Below, in pieces: positions 33,860 through 47,000 of a stretch of 64,000 bases of DNA. Each line of letters starts with the position of its first letter. Within the stretch, counting starts at the first letter, position 1. The notes under the pieces are model-generated. The model had not been told where the DNA came from. It searched no databases and saw nothing but the letters and a program-made list of their open reading frames with translations. Both the position numbers and the translations under genes were made by a program. Origin of the DNA: Tetragonia tetragonoides (Eukaryota > Streptophyta > Magnoliopsida > Caryophyllales > Aizoaceae); assembly GCA_038025085.1 (NCBI GenBank), contig CM076151.1, positions 4,639,001 to 4,703,000 on the forward strand, written 5' to 3'.

Positions 33860-35227
33860 ATTTGATTCTTTCTCTTTCCTTTTGCTGTTCTTTTGTTTCT
33901 GGAAATGAAGGTTTTTGCCCAAAAAGGGTATATGACTGTATGAAATACTAACAATTTCAGATAGAGGTTAAGAGCAGTATATGCCAGCACAGGATACAGT
34001 ATCAAATTTGGATTGTGTTAAGTCTTAGAAATGGACCATAAAATTTTAAGGGTTGTCAGCCCAATATATGCTACAGTATATTTCAAGGGATGGACCTTAT
34101 CTAAGAGCCTTATTTTGCAAGGCTGTTTTTCTCCCGTGTTTAGTTTAGCCCATGAGATTTGAAAAAAAGCGCTTTATTTAATCATTTCCCTCGTTCTATC
34201 CCACTACGTCATGTTCGGTTTCTCATGTTCAACAACGAATATATCAAACTAATTGAACAACCAGCGTAAGCACTGACACGTCAACCTATTACCAACAATG
34301 ACTAATATAGTTCCTAGAGCCAACAGATACAAATGCGGATAGAAATAAATTTAAAACCCTTAAACCACCAACTTAGTACGACCTTGAGGAGCTTAACACA
34401 TAAAGATTGTGGAGAATGACATTTTGTTAGGGATTTCTTTTTTATTTACTTTTCTTTTCCATTTCTAGACTGGTATAAAAGCTATTTGAAACACTATGCA
34501 ATATCCAACCTAAAATAACAACATTCAGTGCTTTGTTTACTCTAGATCCGATCCTAATCAAAATGAGCTTCTTCTTCGAACTTAGCGAGTTGATAGATTG
34601 CATATTCGCGTGTCACTATAAGTTTACAACAATAACCAGTTCTAATCGTTACAAGTTTACAACAATAATAACTAGTTCTTATCGTCATACACTAATTGGA
34701 TGGCGTACGTATTCAAGAAAAGAAATATAAAGATCTACTAGGTTGGGCATCTGGTCAGCTAATTGGCTCTTGTTATATACAAATTGAAACAACTAACTCA
34801 TAAAATGTACTCATCATGAAGTTGAAGTAATAATATCAAAAGCATGTTACATTCCCCTAATCGAGTCAACTAAACTAAACAAGCAAGCAAGTGGCAATTC
34901 AAGCAATTATCTTATCCATCTTTGTCGGCATAATCTTTCTTTGATTAGTATAATAAACGAGATCAGTGATGTTGTTTTCAAAAAACTTAAAACATCCAAA
35001 CTACATATAGCAAGTGGATAAAGCCACCTTTTATGTGCTTTCCATGTTACATGCTACTAAATCCGCACTTATCGAAAAACACATGCACTAACTAGTCTAA
35101 TATGCACTAAGTAGTAATTTTGTTTCCGTTGTTGGTATTATGAGCAGAGCAGGCCCAAGCTTAGATTTGGCTCACAAAAATCTTTGTGGAAAATCCAGGT
35201 AGATAGATAAACCTCATCTAGTAATCA
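33853..35227. other. Upstream flank of PLMT and AT-rich spacer
   Basis: Nothing beyond the probable PLMT promoter was recognised. Confidence 0.4.
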
Positions 35228-35372
35228 GTAGTTGGTGTGAGTGGGTTCGACATTTTAATCCCTTAATCAAGGTCACGGTTTGCTAGAAGTGCCTTATCCA
35301 TTCGTAAACCGACTTGGTGCAAATAAGATTAGTCCTCACTCAAAGGATTTAAGGTGAACCTGCTATGATCCA
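35228..35372 (+). mobile_element. tRNA-derived SINE, copy 1 of a pair
   Basis: It shares with 39760-39928 the ordered phrases GTAGTTGG, GAGTGGGTTCGACA (B-box-like), CCCTTAA.CAAGGTC, ACCGAC.TGGTGC and AAGATTAGTC over about 150 bases. The copies are clearly related but diverged. Confidence 0.65.
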
Positions 35373-38300
35373 AACCAAATTGAAAGATCGATAAACCCCA
35401 TCACAATTTGCCAAATATAACGCCTCCTTTTTTTTAAAGAATCGTTTTTATAAACCACTAAAAGAAGAAAACACTATTAAAACACACTACCAAAAGGACA
35501 AAACTTGTAAGGATTTTGTTTGTAACAAAATGAAAAAGATGTGCATGTCAATCAGAAATGACATGATATGGAACTGTCAATCGATACAACAAGAATAAAA
35601 ACAAATATATTTCTTCTGTCCGCAATTATTAGTCATGTTTAACTTTTAATCTCAAATTCAACTACAAATTTTCAAAATTGTAAGTTATTTTGAAAATCAA
35701 AATACTAAGATACCTCAATAAGCATTTGTAGTATAACTTTCAATAACAACCCAGACTGATCAAACTTAGTACTATTAGTGTTGACATTGGATGAACGTAA
35801 CACAAACTATAATTGCACCACTAATAAGATAGGATACAAAAAGATAAAGATTTTGACAAGAAGATCTCACTTATAACAAACGAATCACACCTAAAAGTAA
35901 TTAGCATCACCCGTTGCAAATAAAACGACTCTCCTGCAACACCCTATCCCCACCCCTATATAAGATAAATAAACAAGTGGTATATATTGAAAATATTGGG
36001 TGGAAGACACAAATGAATGAAAGTTAGTTCACTTTCCACTTCCTAATTTTGGCAGGATTAACCCATTAAGCATTCCCCCAGGATTAAGCATTCCCTCAAT
36101 CTTAACTAATGCATTTTTTTATTAATATTAAATAGATAACCAAACAAAACAATAGAAAAACAACCCTACGTCATGTTTCCCCATAAAATTAAAGTCTATG
36201 GTTATTTTCTCGAGATATCTAATTAAAGAATAATTAAGGTCTATAAAAATCTTAATTAGTTTTCCAACGGCAAAAGTACATTATTCCATTATGTCACTCT
36301 CTTTTCAGACGTGGCTAATTAAGTTCTCCTTTTGGCGCTAAGCATGCATGCGTATTGCGTGCTTAATCATGTATGTGATCACTATACATTATTTCGAGCA
36401 AAATAAAACAGAGGACCAAATATTATTATGAGGAATAATTTCTAATTTAGAGTTAGCAAAATCTGAGAAGTTTCTAAATCTAATTTCTAATTCAACCCGT
36501 ATCTGAGAAGTTTAAGATTCGATTGAAACCCAATTCGAATAGGACCGACCTGCTCATGATCCAAAACCGATCCGATACTCAAAGTTTGCGAGACAATACC
36601 TGTTTGATCTGACATGCTAAAGGCCTAATATGACCAACCTGATATTGACTCGACCCGTAATGACTCGAACCCGATATAATCGGAACACGATCCGACCGGT
36701 TTGCCATGTCTAATTTCTATGGATACACCGATTAAATTGTGCATATTAGAAAAGTATATATACAAATATGTTTAAATTCAAGGGAAGCGTATTCTTAAAT
36801 TTAATTGAACGAGAGTCTTATCGACTTGTTCATGGTTTGTTCGATTGAGCCTGCTTTAACTCTGAAATTCGGTCGAACCTGCTTCAACTCTGAAATGATC
36901 TCCCTATTTATAGGATTATGATTTAATAGACGCGTTCTAATGAATTTGTATACGAATTTGTTTTGGAATAGGATGATGAAGAGTACTTTGTGGTGTGTTA
37001 TTAACTAATCACACTGAAGGATCATCTTTAGAGTTAATTAATGAAACGAATACTTGGTGGCATGATTCGCTCCATCTGCACCAATAATTTGCCAAAGGAG
37101 TGCAAACTTTATAGAGTAAATGGCTGCTCCTCTCATGAATGATGATCATGATCATAATAACGCATAAATGATAGTAGCAATCAGCCGTCACTGATATATT
37201 GCTCGTTTAATCTCTTACGATTTGGTAGTCACATACGTACGGATAGTCCCCATCACAAGAAAAAAAGGAAATAAGAAATAGATAACGCAGGTCTATACGG
37301 GTAGATGGCAATTTTGTAGGTGCACTAGGGTGTACATACCTTTTAATTAAAATAATGTATTCAGCCTAAGGCATGCTTTTAAATTGAGAAAAGTGTAGAA
37401 TTATTGTGTAGTCTAAGACCATTGCTCTCTCTTTTTATAAAATAGAAAAGTATCAATTTGATTTTAGAGTGAACTCCGATCCACTTATTTTATAAGAGAA
37501 TGGAGCAATGCTCGTGGACTATGCAAATTTAAGAATATCTACCTAGGTACTCACAAGTGTACCCTATAGTTTGGGATTTACACACGCGATGTATATTGAC
37601 TATTGTTAGCGATTATTGACTTTAGTAACATTGACCTTATAACTATTGATGTATGGTTATAATTAGGCTTGGGCAATGGGCCGGGCTAGGTCAGGTCAGC
37701 CCTTTTATTAAATGGGTCGGGTCAGGTTGGATCGGGTTAAACATGTTTGTGGGTGAATCAGCTTAGTCATGGTCATGCCGGTCTATTTTGGCCAGTTTAA
37801 AATTTTAGAAAGTATTTTTTTAATAAAAAAAATATTAGTGGACCAGGTCGACCCATTTATGATCCGATATGACCCATCTAACTTTTAAATGAGCCGATTC
37901 ATTTTAAACCGCCAGTACAGTTGTAAACGAGTTATAACCCATTTGTACAGTGAGTCGGGCTGGGTCGGCTATGTATAGGTCCCTCCCACTTGCACAGGTC
38001 GTAGTCATACTTAATAGACTCATAATCTATTGATTGGTTGTTGATGTTGTTGCAAAAGACATAATGTCATAATCCATACATAATCAAGCCAAATTCCCAA
38101 ATCTACCTTAGCTTTAGGCATTTAGGTGATCTCAAAGATCATCCAAGGTACCTTAGCTTTAGGCTTAGGCACATCAAAGATACCTTAGTGTTCATCTGGT
38201 GCCACGCACGGTGGCGATGGCATTTTACTAGATAGCTCTAGGATGGTCCGACAAACCCTTATATTCGTGTATCTTCAAAAAAAAAAAAACTCCATTTTCT

Positions 38301-38735
38301 CCCGTTGACAAAAACAAAGAAACACTAGAATATATATATATATATATATAAAGGTTACCATATTATTATAACGGTGGTGACAATAAGTAAAGCGCCTAGC
38401 GATCTCAATCATCGATCTCCATAGAATTGCATTTACGTTAGTTGAATAAAGTATAGGATTCTCTTTCAATTGTTTTTAATTCCATTTGTCTCATGATGAA
38501 CTTTTAATTTATTTGACGTTTTAGGTTAGATCGATTGAGTTTGTTAACTTTGATTTGTTAGTTTTTCTTAGTAATATATTGACAAACATATACTTCGTAT
38601 ATACTTTAGTTTCGGTATAGGAAAATACTCCTGTTAAATTATTATTTGAAGTAATTTAGACAAGGCTATATATTTAAGAAAACTTTTAGTTAACTACTGG
38701 CTCGTAGTTAAAACTAAAGTGTTGATTACATTAGG

Positions 38736-38800
<65 letters not shown>

Positions 38801-39759
38801 TTATACTGACCTTTGCATTTCATCTGGATAACAAACGAAGAAAAAAAAAGACGAAGAAAACTTCTAGTCTTCTATAGCTAGTACATACAGTAGTACATAT
38901 CGTACATAGTGGTCAAAATTTAGCCTAAAAATAGTCAAATATGACTCTTCATTTGATATATTTATTATTCTAGTAGTACTAGTGAGAGAATACAAGCCAA
39001 CTAAACATACTAGCTTAGTTTTCAATTTATTACTACAAAATAAAGTCCTCACTTATTGTATAAGTAATTTTTTAGTAAGATTATGAATAAATATTTTAAG
39101 CGTAAAATTACCAATAAATTGAATAACTGTGAGTTTTGCATTAACCAAATAAACATAAGATTAGTTTTTTTTTTTGAGGAAAAAGATTAGTTATTTAAGT
39201 AATAATTATATATGCAAATATTTTAACAGTAATATTTTAGACTAGACAATATATAAATGAAATTTAAAGATTTTTTTTATTTGTTTGTAGCTTAATTGTA
39301 AGCTTTCTTTTTAGTAGATATTATTACAAGTTATATACATTATGAATTCATGACTTTCCTCCAAATAACATAAGGCCACCAATAATTTTTTTTATAAATT
39401 TAATTAATAAATTAATGGGAACCTTTATATTAAAAATCTATTTAAAGCTTTATCAAGTCACTAAAATTGGCCATCGTTGGGCAGTTACGTTACTTGGCTG
39501 CGCAAATGCCAAAAGCCACATGAGAAAAGCAAAAGTTAAGTGCATAGAAGGAACTAATTAAAGGAAAGACATCAACACCCACGATAATTGAGACCATATC
39601 TTATACTACTATTATAATCAAATTTAATTATCAATCATAAGCAAATTAAGGTGAAAGTACTAATCCCTCATCATCATGTGCGGCCGCTAATACCTAAGGG
39701 TGGCGATCGAGGGTGTGGATAATAGTACTACCATAATAAACTAATAATGAACACCAATA
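35373..39759. other. Gene-poor AT-rich spacer
   Basis: No gene is supported. Two patches of degenerate GACCCG/GGGTCGGGTC phrases occur at about 36500-36715 and 37675-37985; such phrases are common in old interspersed repeats of eudicots. (TA)n runs occur at 38330-38351 and 38742-38791. Confidence 0.5.
38742..38791. repeat. (TA)n microsatellite
   Basis: About 50 bases of TA with one interruption, followed by a short (CA)n run. Confidence 0.9.
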
Positions 39760-39928
39760 AGTAGTTGGGAAGAGTGGGTTCGACACTCTTGTCCCTTAAA
39801 CAAGGTCGAACGTTTGAATTTTGTAAATGGAGAAATTATTTAGTAAGAACACTTTATCCCTTTATAGACCGACCTGGTGCGAAGAAGATTAGTCATGACC
39901 CAAAAGATTTAGTGGAACCTGTGGTTAA
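39760..39928 (+). mobile_element. tRNA-derived SINE, copy 2 of a pair
   Basis: It is related to 35228-35372 (see there) and ends in an A-rich tail (about 39929-39937). It is slightly longer because of an extra TTTGTAAATGGAGAAA stretch in the middle. Confidence 0.65.
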
Positions 39929-40064
39929 ACAAAAAATAAACTAATGAATCAAGTTAATTAATTAAAAAATAAACCATGATATTAATTTGGTAATTAGTGA
40001 CACTTGTCCATTTTAATATCCCTTTTGCATTGCCATGTCACTTCTCCCTTAACTTTTTCTGTAC

Positions 40065-40074
40065 TATATATAAG
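40065..40074 (+). promoter_or_regulatory. TATA box of the HLS1-like gene
   Basis: TATATATAAG lies 66-75 bases upstream of the start codon, giving a short leader of about 40 bases. Confidence 0.6.
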
Positions 40075-40139
40075 AAGTGCGCTTTGCACAAATGTCACTA
40101 CCTTAGGAGCTTAAGAATAGGAGATAGAGAGAGAAGAAA

Positions 40140-43100
40140 ATGTCAATAGTAAAGATAGTAGATGAGGAGCCACTTATTAGAGAGAAAATTAGAGAGGATT
40201 GTAATTTGATGATAGTAATAAGTGAGTATGATGAAGAAAAAGACAAAGAAAGAGTTGAGGAGATGGAGAGGCAATGTGAGTTAGGAGAGCAAGGCAAGCC
40301 TTCTCTTGTCACTCACTCTTTGGGTGACCCTCTTGCTAGAATACGTCATTTTTCTACTCGTACCATGATGGTAAGTTACTAACTCCATTTATGATGTGTA
40401 GTTTTGATTTATCGCAAAAACTTGTAAAAGACGAGTTTCGATTGAAACTCATTCTATATACTCTTTCCGTCCCAAACAAATTTTATTATCCTATTCTGTA
40501 TAGTGTTTGCATGGCATCGCGTGTTCTTGCAATTGCTCATCATGATCATGACTGGTTCTTAACATTGCAATCATTAAAAAGTTCTATTATACTTTTCCTA
40601 ATTTGGTTTAGTATGATATATGAACAGGTTGCAGAATATGGAATAGGAGGAGAACTAGTTGGGGTGATAAGAGGTGGTATAAAAGCGGTTACAAGAGGAA
40701 AGAAAGTTGGTGATTTTCCAGTTTACGTCAACTTAGCTTATATTCTTGGCCTACGAGTCTCCTCCATGCATAGGTTAGTCTTTCACAACATTTTCCACAT
40801 CATACAATATAATTCTTATTGTTCCATTCAAAAAAAAAAAAAGAAGTTACTATGCCATTTACATTTAATAACGATCAAATTTTATTATATTTGAACTACA
40901 ACTACTTGGGAAACTCAAGGGTTTAATGTTAACAATGTGGGAACTAATGCTATGGACAGATGAAGTATGTTTTACGAAATATTTGTGAGACGTAGTAGAT
41001 TTTTCTTTTTCTAAAGAAATAGCTTCATTCACTAATAAAACTGAGTAAATAATTATTATTTTTGTCTTACCAATACTTTCTGTATATATTGGCATTTGTC
41101 TTATCTTGATTCGAAATGGAGGGGAAAAAAAAAAAGGCATTTTCTACCACTTCAAACTTCAAAGAAGTAAAGTGAAGTGGTTATTGAAGAAAAACCCTAT
41201 ATTTTTTACCACTCCATGGTAAGATTAAGTAGTTAAAGTTGATCAAGAAAAGTTAGCCTTTTATGCTGATTCTCAAGACATTGACCTAAAAAAGCAATGG
41301 ATCAGTAGTCTTAGAGAGCAAGGTATAAGAAGCCACAAGTAGCTAGCTAGGATTATTAGTTTTTATTTCCAACTATAGAGATATACCTTATTACATGGCT
41401 TAATTTTGGTGCTAAATTCAAACCTCTTGGTCACATAGACAAAGTTGAAATGATTAGATTCGATGATAAAACAAAAAAGATTGTAAAAATTGTTCCTCTT
41501 GTATGTCATGGGAGACAAATATGCCTTGCATTTATTTTGTTATATACTAACCAAAAAGACACATCCCATCAATGGAGACATGAAGATATTCAGCTAACTA
41601 GCTTTACATTTCTTTTTCTTTCCCTTTTTCTCAAGAGCTTTCTTTGGATGGCGTAGTTACACTAGTTTAACATGTGTGATTCTATTTGTCTTTGTTTTGG
41701 ACTCTTTCACAATTTTGGATAATATATTAATTATGTTCTACATAGCTTTAGAGAATGATTTAGGATTTCATCGATCATTATGTAATTACATCTCTTAACA
41801 ATTGTGGTATAAGGTTATCTCTCTTAACGTAAATATGTGCGAGAATAACTTGTAATAAAATAGGTTCACTTTTTAGAAATGTACAAATCACTTATTATGA
41901 ATCGTGACTCTTGTTACATTAAGAAGTCACTCCTATCGCACCCAAAGTTACAGTAAAACCGATTTAGGAGAGTTTTTGTAGTATTATTGTTATTACTACT
42001 GGGACTTATATCGTTACATTTTAAGACGATATAATAGGTTTTTTTATGAAAGAAATCATTAAGTCATGTTTTAAATGAATGGATTAAGCAAGGCTTTATA
42101 TCCATTATGTTTATCATGATGACTAATTATATGTACCATCAAAGTTCCTCACTTTGACACTAGAGAAAAAGAGCAGTTCCAGGAAGGTCATATCATGTGA
42201 TAACAGATAAAAGGGGGACTGTTCAATGTTCATATGACCGTCATGAAAATGCTCTGCTTTTGAGTCCATAATAACCAAAGCTAAGTGGTCCTGTATGTGT
42301 TTTTCATAATAAAGCATCTCTAAATTAAAGTATCTTCAAATTCTTTAATCACCTAGTATACTATTTGAATATATATGATCTTACATCATTCATAAAATTC
42401 CTGAGCTGATACTACGTATATCATTATTCTACCAAGAATATATAATGTCTAAGAAATTTTTATTCCACAAATCTTACTTAAATAATATTTTTGTTCTAGA
42501 GTACAAATTTTGACCAAGAATTTGTACCGTTCTAATCAAATCTTACAGTTGGTTGGATCACAATTAAAACTTTCCAGTCACAGAAAATGGCATATTCATC
42601 ACACATTTTTTAATTTTGATTTGCTTGATATATCCGCTAGGCTCATATAATAATATATAGTGATATCTATTTTGACATTGGTTTCTTTTAATATTTTACT
42701 TGACATTGATTATTCCTTTATTTTCTCGTATGTAGGCAAAAAGGCATAGGTACAAAGTTGGTTAAGAAGTTAGAGGAATGGTGCAAAGACAATGGAGCAG
42801 AGTACGTGTATATGATGACCGATTGTGGAAATGAAGCATCAATTAACTTATTTACCCACAAGTTCAATTACATCAAGTTTCGGACACCAACAGTATTAGT
42901 GCAACCAGTACATGCCCATTGCAGGCCTATAACCTCCGGAACCGCGATTGTACAACTTCCACCACCGCTCGCTGAGTCGATATATCGGAAAATTTTCTAC
43001 CACTCGGAATTCTTCCCTAAGGACATTGGCTCGATTTTATGTAGCAAGCTCCATTTGGGAACCTTCATAGCCATGCCTAAGAAATACCTATCGAAATGGG

Positions 43101-43594
43101 ATCCTAAAAAGGGATTACCACCTTGCTTTGCCATAATGAGTGTGTGGAACACAAAAGAAGTGTACCAGTTACAACTTAAGGGTGTGTCTAAGTTAAGAAG
43201 GGCATGTTGCCTAGGGAGTAGGGTTTTGGATGCCCATATGCCTTGGCTAAAGGTACCCTCTATCCCAAACTTGTTTAGGCCCTTTGGGTTCTATTTCTTG
43301 AATGGCCTTCATATGGAAGGGAAAAGCTCTTTAGGTTTGATGAGAAGTCTATGCAACTTTGCACACAATATGGCTACAGATGACGTGACATGTGCGGCCG
43401 TTGTTGCTGAGGTGGCACCGCGGGATCCGGTTGGCGAGGCCATTCCACATTGGAAGAAGTTCTCATGGAGTGAGGACTTGTGGTGCATGAAGAAGCTGGT
43501 CCATGAAGACTGCGATGATTCTCAGCCAACATTTGATTGGATTACTTCTCGGCCCTCCTCATCTACGCTTTTTGTTGACCCCCGTGATTTTTGA
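40140..43594 (+). CDS. HLS1-like: HOOKLESS1-like N-acetyltransferase
   Basis: Three exons: 40140-40370, 40628-40773 and 42736-43594, giving 411 residues, close to the roughly 400 of HLS1. The N-terminal third is a GNAT domain: VAEYGIGGELVGVIRGGIK, then YILGLRVSSMHRQKGIGTKL, which carries the acetyl-CoA-binding R/QxxGxG/A motif split by intron 2, then YMMTDCGNEASINLF. The plant-specific C-terminal half follows, ending in WITSRPSSSTLFVDPRDF. Arabidopsis HLS1 acts in the nucleus in apical hook formation, linking ethylene, auxin and light; paralogues also exist, so the exact orthology is open. Intron 2 is 2.0 kb with no recognised element. The gene faces LPA3 tail to tail. The frame is intact. 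Confidence 0.9.
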
Positions 43595-44075
43595 TTTTCG
43601 CCTTAGCTTGGCTTCCTCTCCTTTTAGACTAGCTTCTCAATTAGTCATGGCATTGGTATCTCAGGGTGTGCTTGTAAATGGATTTTCATACAAAAAGAAA
43701 ATTGCTCGTTATCTCTCATCTTCATTTCTCATGGTCATGGCCTCATGGGCAGTTTTTTTACTCCACAGCCAACTAATCTGATGAGAAAAATGCACCGGCA
43801 ATAACCAGAAAAGAGGGAAAGATAACCCTGAAGCATATTTCCATAGGAAAAGGCTTAAGCATATATGATCAATCAATATACTTCAGAATTCAGAACACAT
43901 AGTCATTGATTACACTTTCCAGAGATGGGTTCTGAGAAGGGAGACAAAAAGGGAGAAATTCCTCAATGAGCAATTTCACAGAGACCACCCGAGTATTTGC
44001 TGTTGGGATGTTTTGGAACCCTTTGCTATATGTTTCATGCTATTCTCAATAGCTGATTATTCATGCTGGTAGTTG
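43595..44075. other. Convergent spacer between HLS1-like (+) and LPA3 (-)
   Basis: 481 bases that should carry both 3' UTRs. Nothing else was seen. Confidence 0.5.
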
Positions 44076-47000
44076 TCAACTTCTCCACTCAGAAGAAAAC
44101 TCCAGATCTGAATCGTCTTCCCACCAGGTGGTTGTCTGGTATATTTTTTATCAAAGTATAATCATGACGATTCTTATAATTCCGTAATCGAAAAAAGATT
44201 TAATTTTCTATACATGCTCATATTATTAGCCACAGACAGAGTCGGTAATTCAATGCAAATTTAACAGGCTGAAAAGCAAGCAAGATGAGAACAAACCTTA
44301 TAGCCTCTACGAAGAAATTCCAGGGAGCTTCCTTGTTCCTCTTGCAGTCCCAGGACCCTCAGTAGTTCTTCCTTGGTCTGAAGCATATCAAACAAGTGTA
44401 AAAAATGTAAAAGAACGGCTATAATTCTGAACCTACAGGGGGGGGTGGGGGGCTCTCATGACTACTTACTTCACCAAGTGTGAAACGGCTTGCACTCTCC
44501 GCTACACAAGCATAAGAGCCATCTGCTTGCTTAAGCATCACCTGCCAGGGCCCTGTGAGGTAAAAAATGTCCAGTCATCCTGTTGTTACATCAAATTTAA
44601 ACTGACATCTGAAAGGTTAAAGGTAAATATTTTTCTCTTAGGACTTGTTGGGGACTGGGGGGAGGGGGGTTTACCTGGAAGCAACACTGCAATTACCAAA
44701 TGGACACAATTGTGCCAACTTGAGAAAGCTCTACTAATTTTACTACTGATCATTCATCAAGTTTGTGCACTTACCAGGATATTGGCGAAAGAGAGCTCCA
44801 CTGTAATTCACGATAAAAGGCGCCACAGGCACTGTCTTTCATGCATCAAGGAGGAGGAAATAGGAAACAGGATTAACCAATGATGAAGGTCAAGGAACTT
44901 TTGGGAGCCACTTTCCAGGGAAAAGCTACATAAGAGGTACCTTAGAGTATTCTCTTGTTCGGATATAGAAAACAGGAATGAACTGAGAAAGAAATCGGTA
45001 CTGGAGATCCTTGCCGGGGAAACCTATAATGCCCAGATCAGCACTGCAAAAGAAAATGCTCTTAGTAAGTTATAAAACTTAAGTAGACAATCGCTTAGTA
45101 ATCACTAATTAACCACACAAGAAGAAGATATTACCGTAATGTATCAAGTTCAAGATTGAAAAGCAGAGTAGGGGTTGAAGAAGCAAATTTCTCCTGCATA
45201 ATTCGACCAGAGACAATTCACATGAGGAAGAGAAAGGAGGGAGGGGGGGAGGTTCAAAAAGAATCTGAAATCTTGGAGAAAACAGCAGACTCTAAAGCGT
45301 ATCCTCTTTTTTTCTTTCTTTGAACAGCTCATACACACATCTTTTACATCTCTAATGCTTGAGAATAATAAATCTTATAACACAGCCATAGCCCATACTG
45401 CTCAAAGCCTCAAATATATAAAAAAATAAATAATAAATAAATAAATAATAAATAAATAAACATGTTTATATTGAGTTATTAAGTTATCGACACAAGCATC
45501 AAGAAGTATGTTTCAATGCATCACAACTCAATCCCATGCAATAGCGAATAGCCACACATAAGTGGATAGGGATTCTGATAATAAAAAATAAAAATAAAAA
45601 AGTGGATAGGGAAGTAGATGAAACAACAGCAGCATGCAAATCAATGCCACTTTTGGATATCATGAACCTCTGTGACAGAGATCTAAAAGAACTTTCCCAG
45701 TTCTTAACAAGCAAGGATCCAATTAACAGAAACCAAATCCCTTGCAGCCACAATCCTGCACTTCTAGCAAACTCGTAACAACCCCTATGCTCAATGAATG
45801 AAGCACCAGTACCATGTTGAGGATGGACTGGGGTGAATAAATTCATAGAAGAAAGACGAGTCACAAGTTAGCGTAGTGGCATGATTGTTTTTAAGCAAAA
45901 GGCCATTGGTTCCAGCCAGATGTCTTTTTATACTTTGAGCGACATACGTGCCTCTGGAATGAACATGTGAAAGTTCTTAGCGGTTATTAGAAGCCCAGAT
46001 GCCGAAAAAGTCATACTAATACAACATTGGAGTACTATACAAACTCAACAGAAATACACTGATGGTCACAGGTCGTATTGGCAGTTCTACACATTGGTAT
46101 ACAGACAATCATATTGCGAGTAAAGACATCATACCACATACTTCTCAATGAGAGAAAGTTCTCGAGTGCTACAGTTCAGAAATATGAACAGTGATGGTTG
46201 ATCATTGGATTCCCAGCGACCTGCATTTTGACACTGTTAAATTCTTCACTGTATCATTTACGTCAATGAAAATTTCACACGATAGTTCAAATTTCAAAGG
46301 AAAGAAGGGGATGGAGAAAAAAAACATCAGAAGCCAAGAAGGAAAAGCTTATCCAGGTACTACTATGAACTTCATACAGGAAAGAACTTCAAATTCAATT
46401 GGGGCCATGAAGTCGAGCACAAACCCGAGCTCTTTCGAACATGCACTTTAGATTTCGAGTTTGCAATTGAGATTGGCTCTTTTACAGTTATACTAATATA
46501 GATAAGTTTTTACCTATTTTGTTTTGCAGTAATTTTTATCATATTCCGACAATCGCAATACGAAAAAGGAAAAAGGAAGTCTCACTTAGGCTCACAAGCA
46601 TCTCTTCGTTTATGAGCCCAACTTCAAGATTGAGTTTGGCTTATTTATTAGAGGAACAGAGCCAAAACGCACTTCTAACCTAATTTAGCCTAAACAGTTC
46701 ATAAGCAACTCTGTCTGCAATACATAAGAATCTCATCTTGATTATTTTATGTAAACTTCAGTGATAACAACAGCATGCAGACATACTTATTGACTATCAA
46801 GATACTAGATTATTGGATCAACAACCTTCATTCTCATCATCAAAATCAAAATCCAAGGTATTCCTGACAGATCTGAAGAAACTAGTGACCGCGTCGCCAG
46901 GTATATCATCCAAGGAACCTATACTGATACCATCAACCTGAAGAATAAAATAAAGAATAATAAAAAAAAAGAGCAGTAAGTCACTTATCTAAATAAAATA

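Noticed and set aside
36500..39700. A hidden gene in the 6-kb gap between PLMT and HLS1-like
   Set aside because: I saw no open frame with a recognisable domain or a chain of exons, only repeats and AT-rich DNA.
43503..43781. A small gene after the HLS1-like CDS
   Set aside because: Its first third is an alternative frame of the HLS1-like last exon and the rest is probable 3' UTR.
45499..45864. A separate minus-strand gene
   Set aside because: It lies within a large LPA3 intron, has no recognisable domain and no conserved splice partners.
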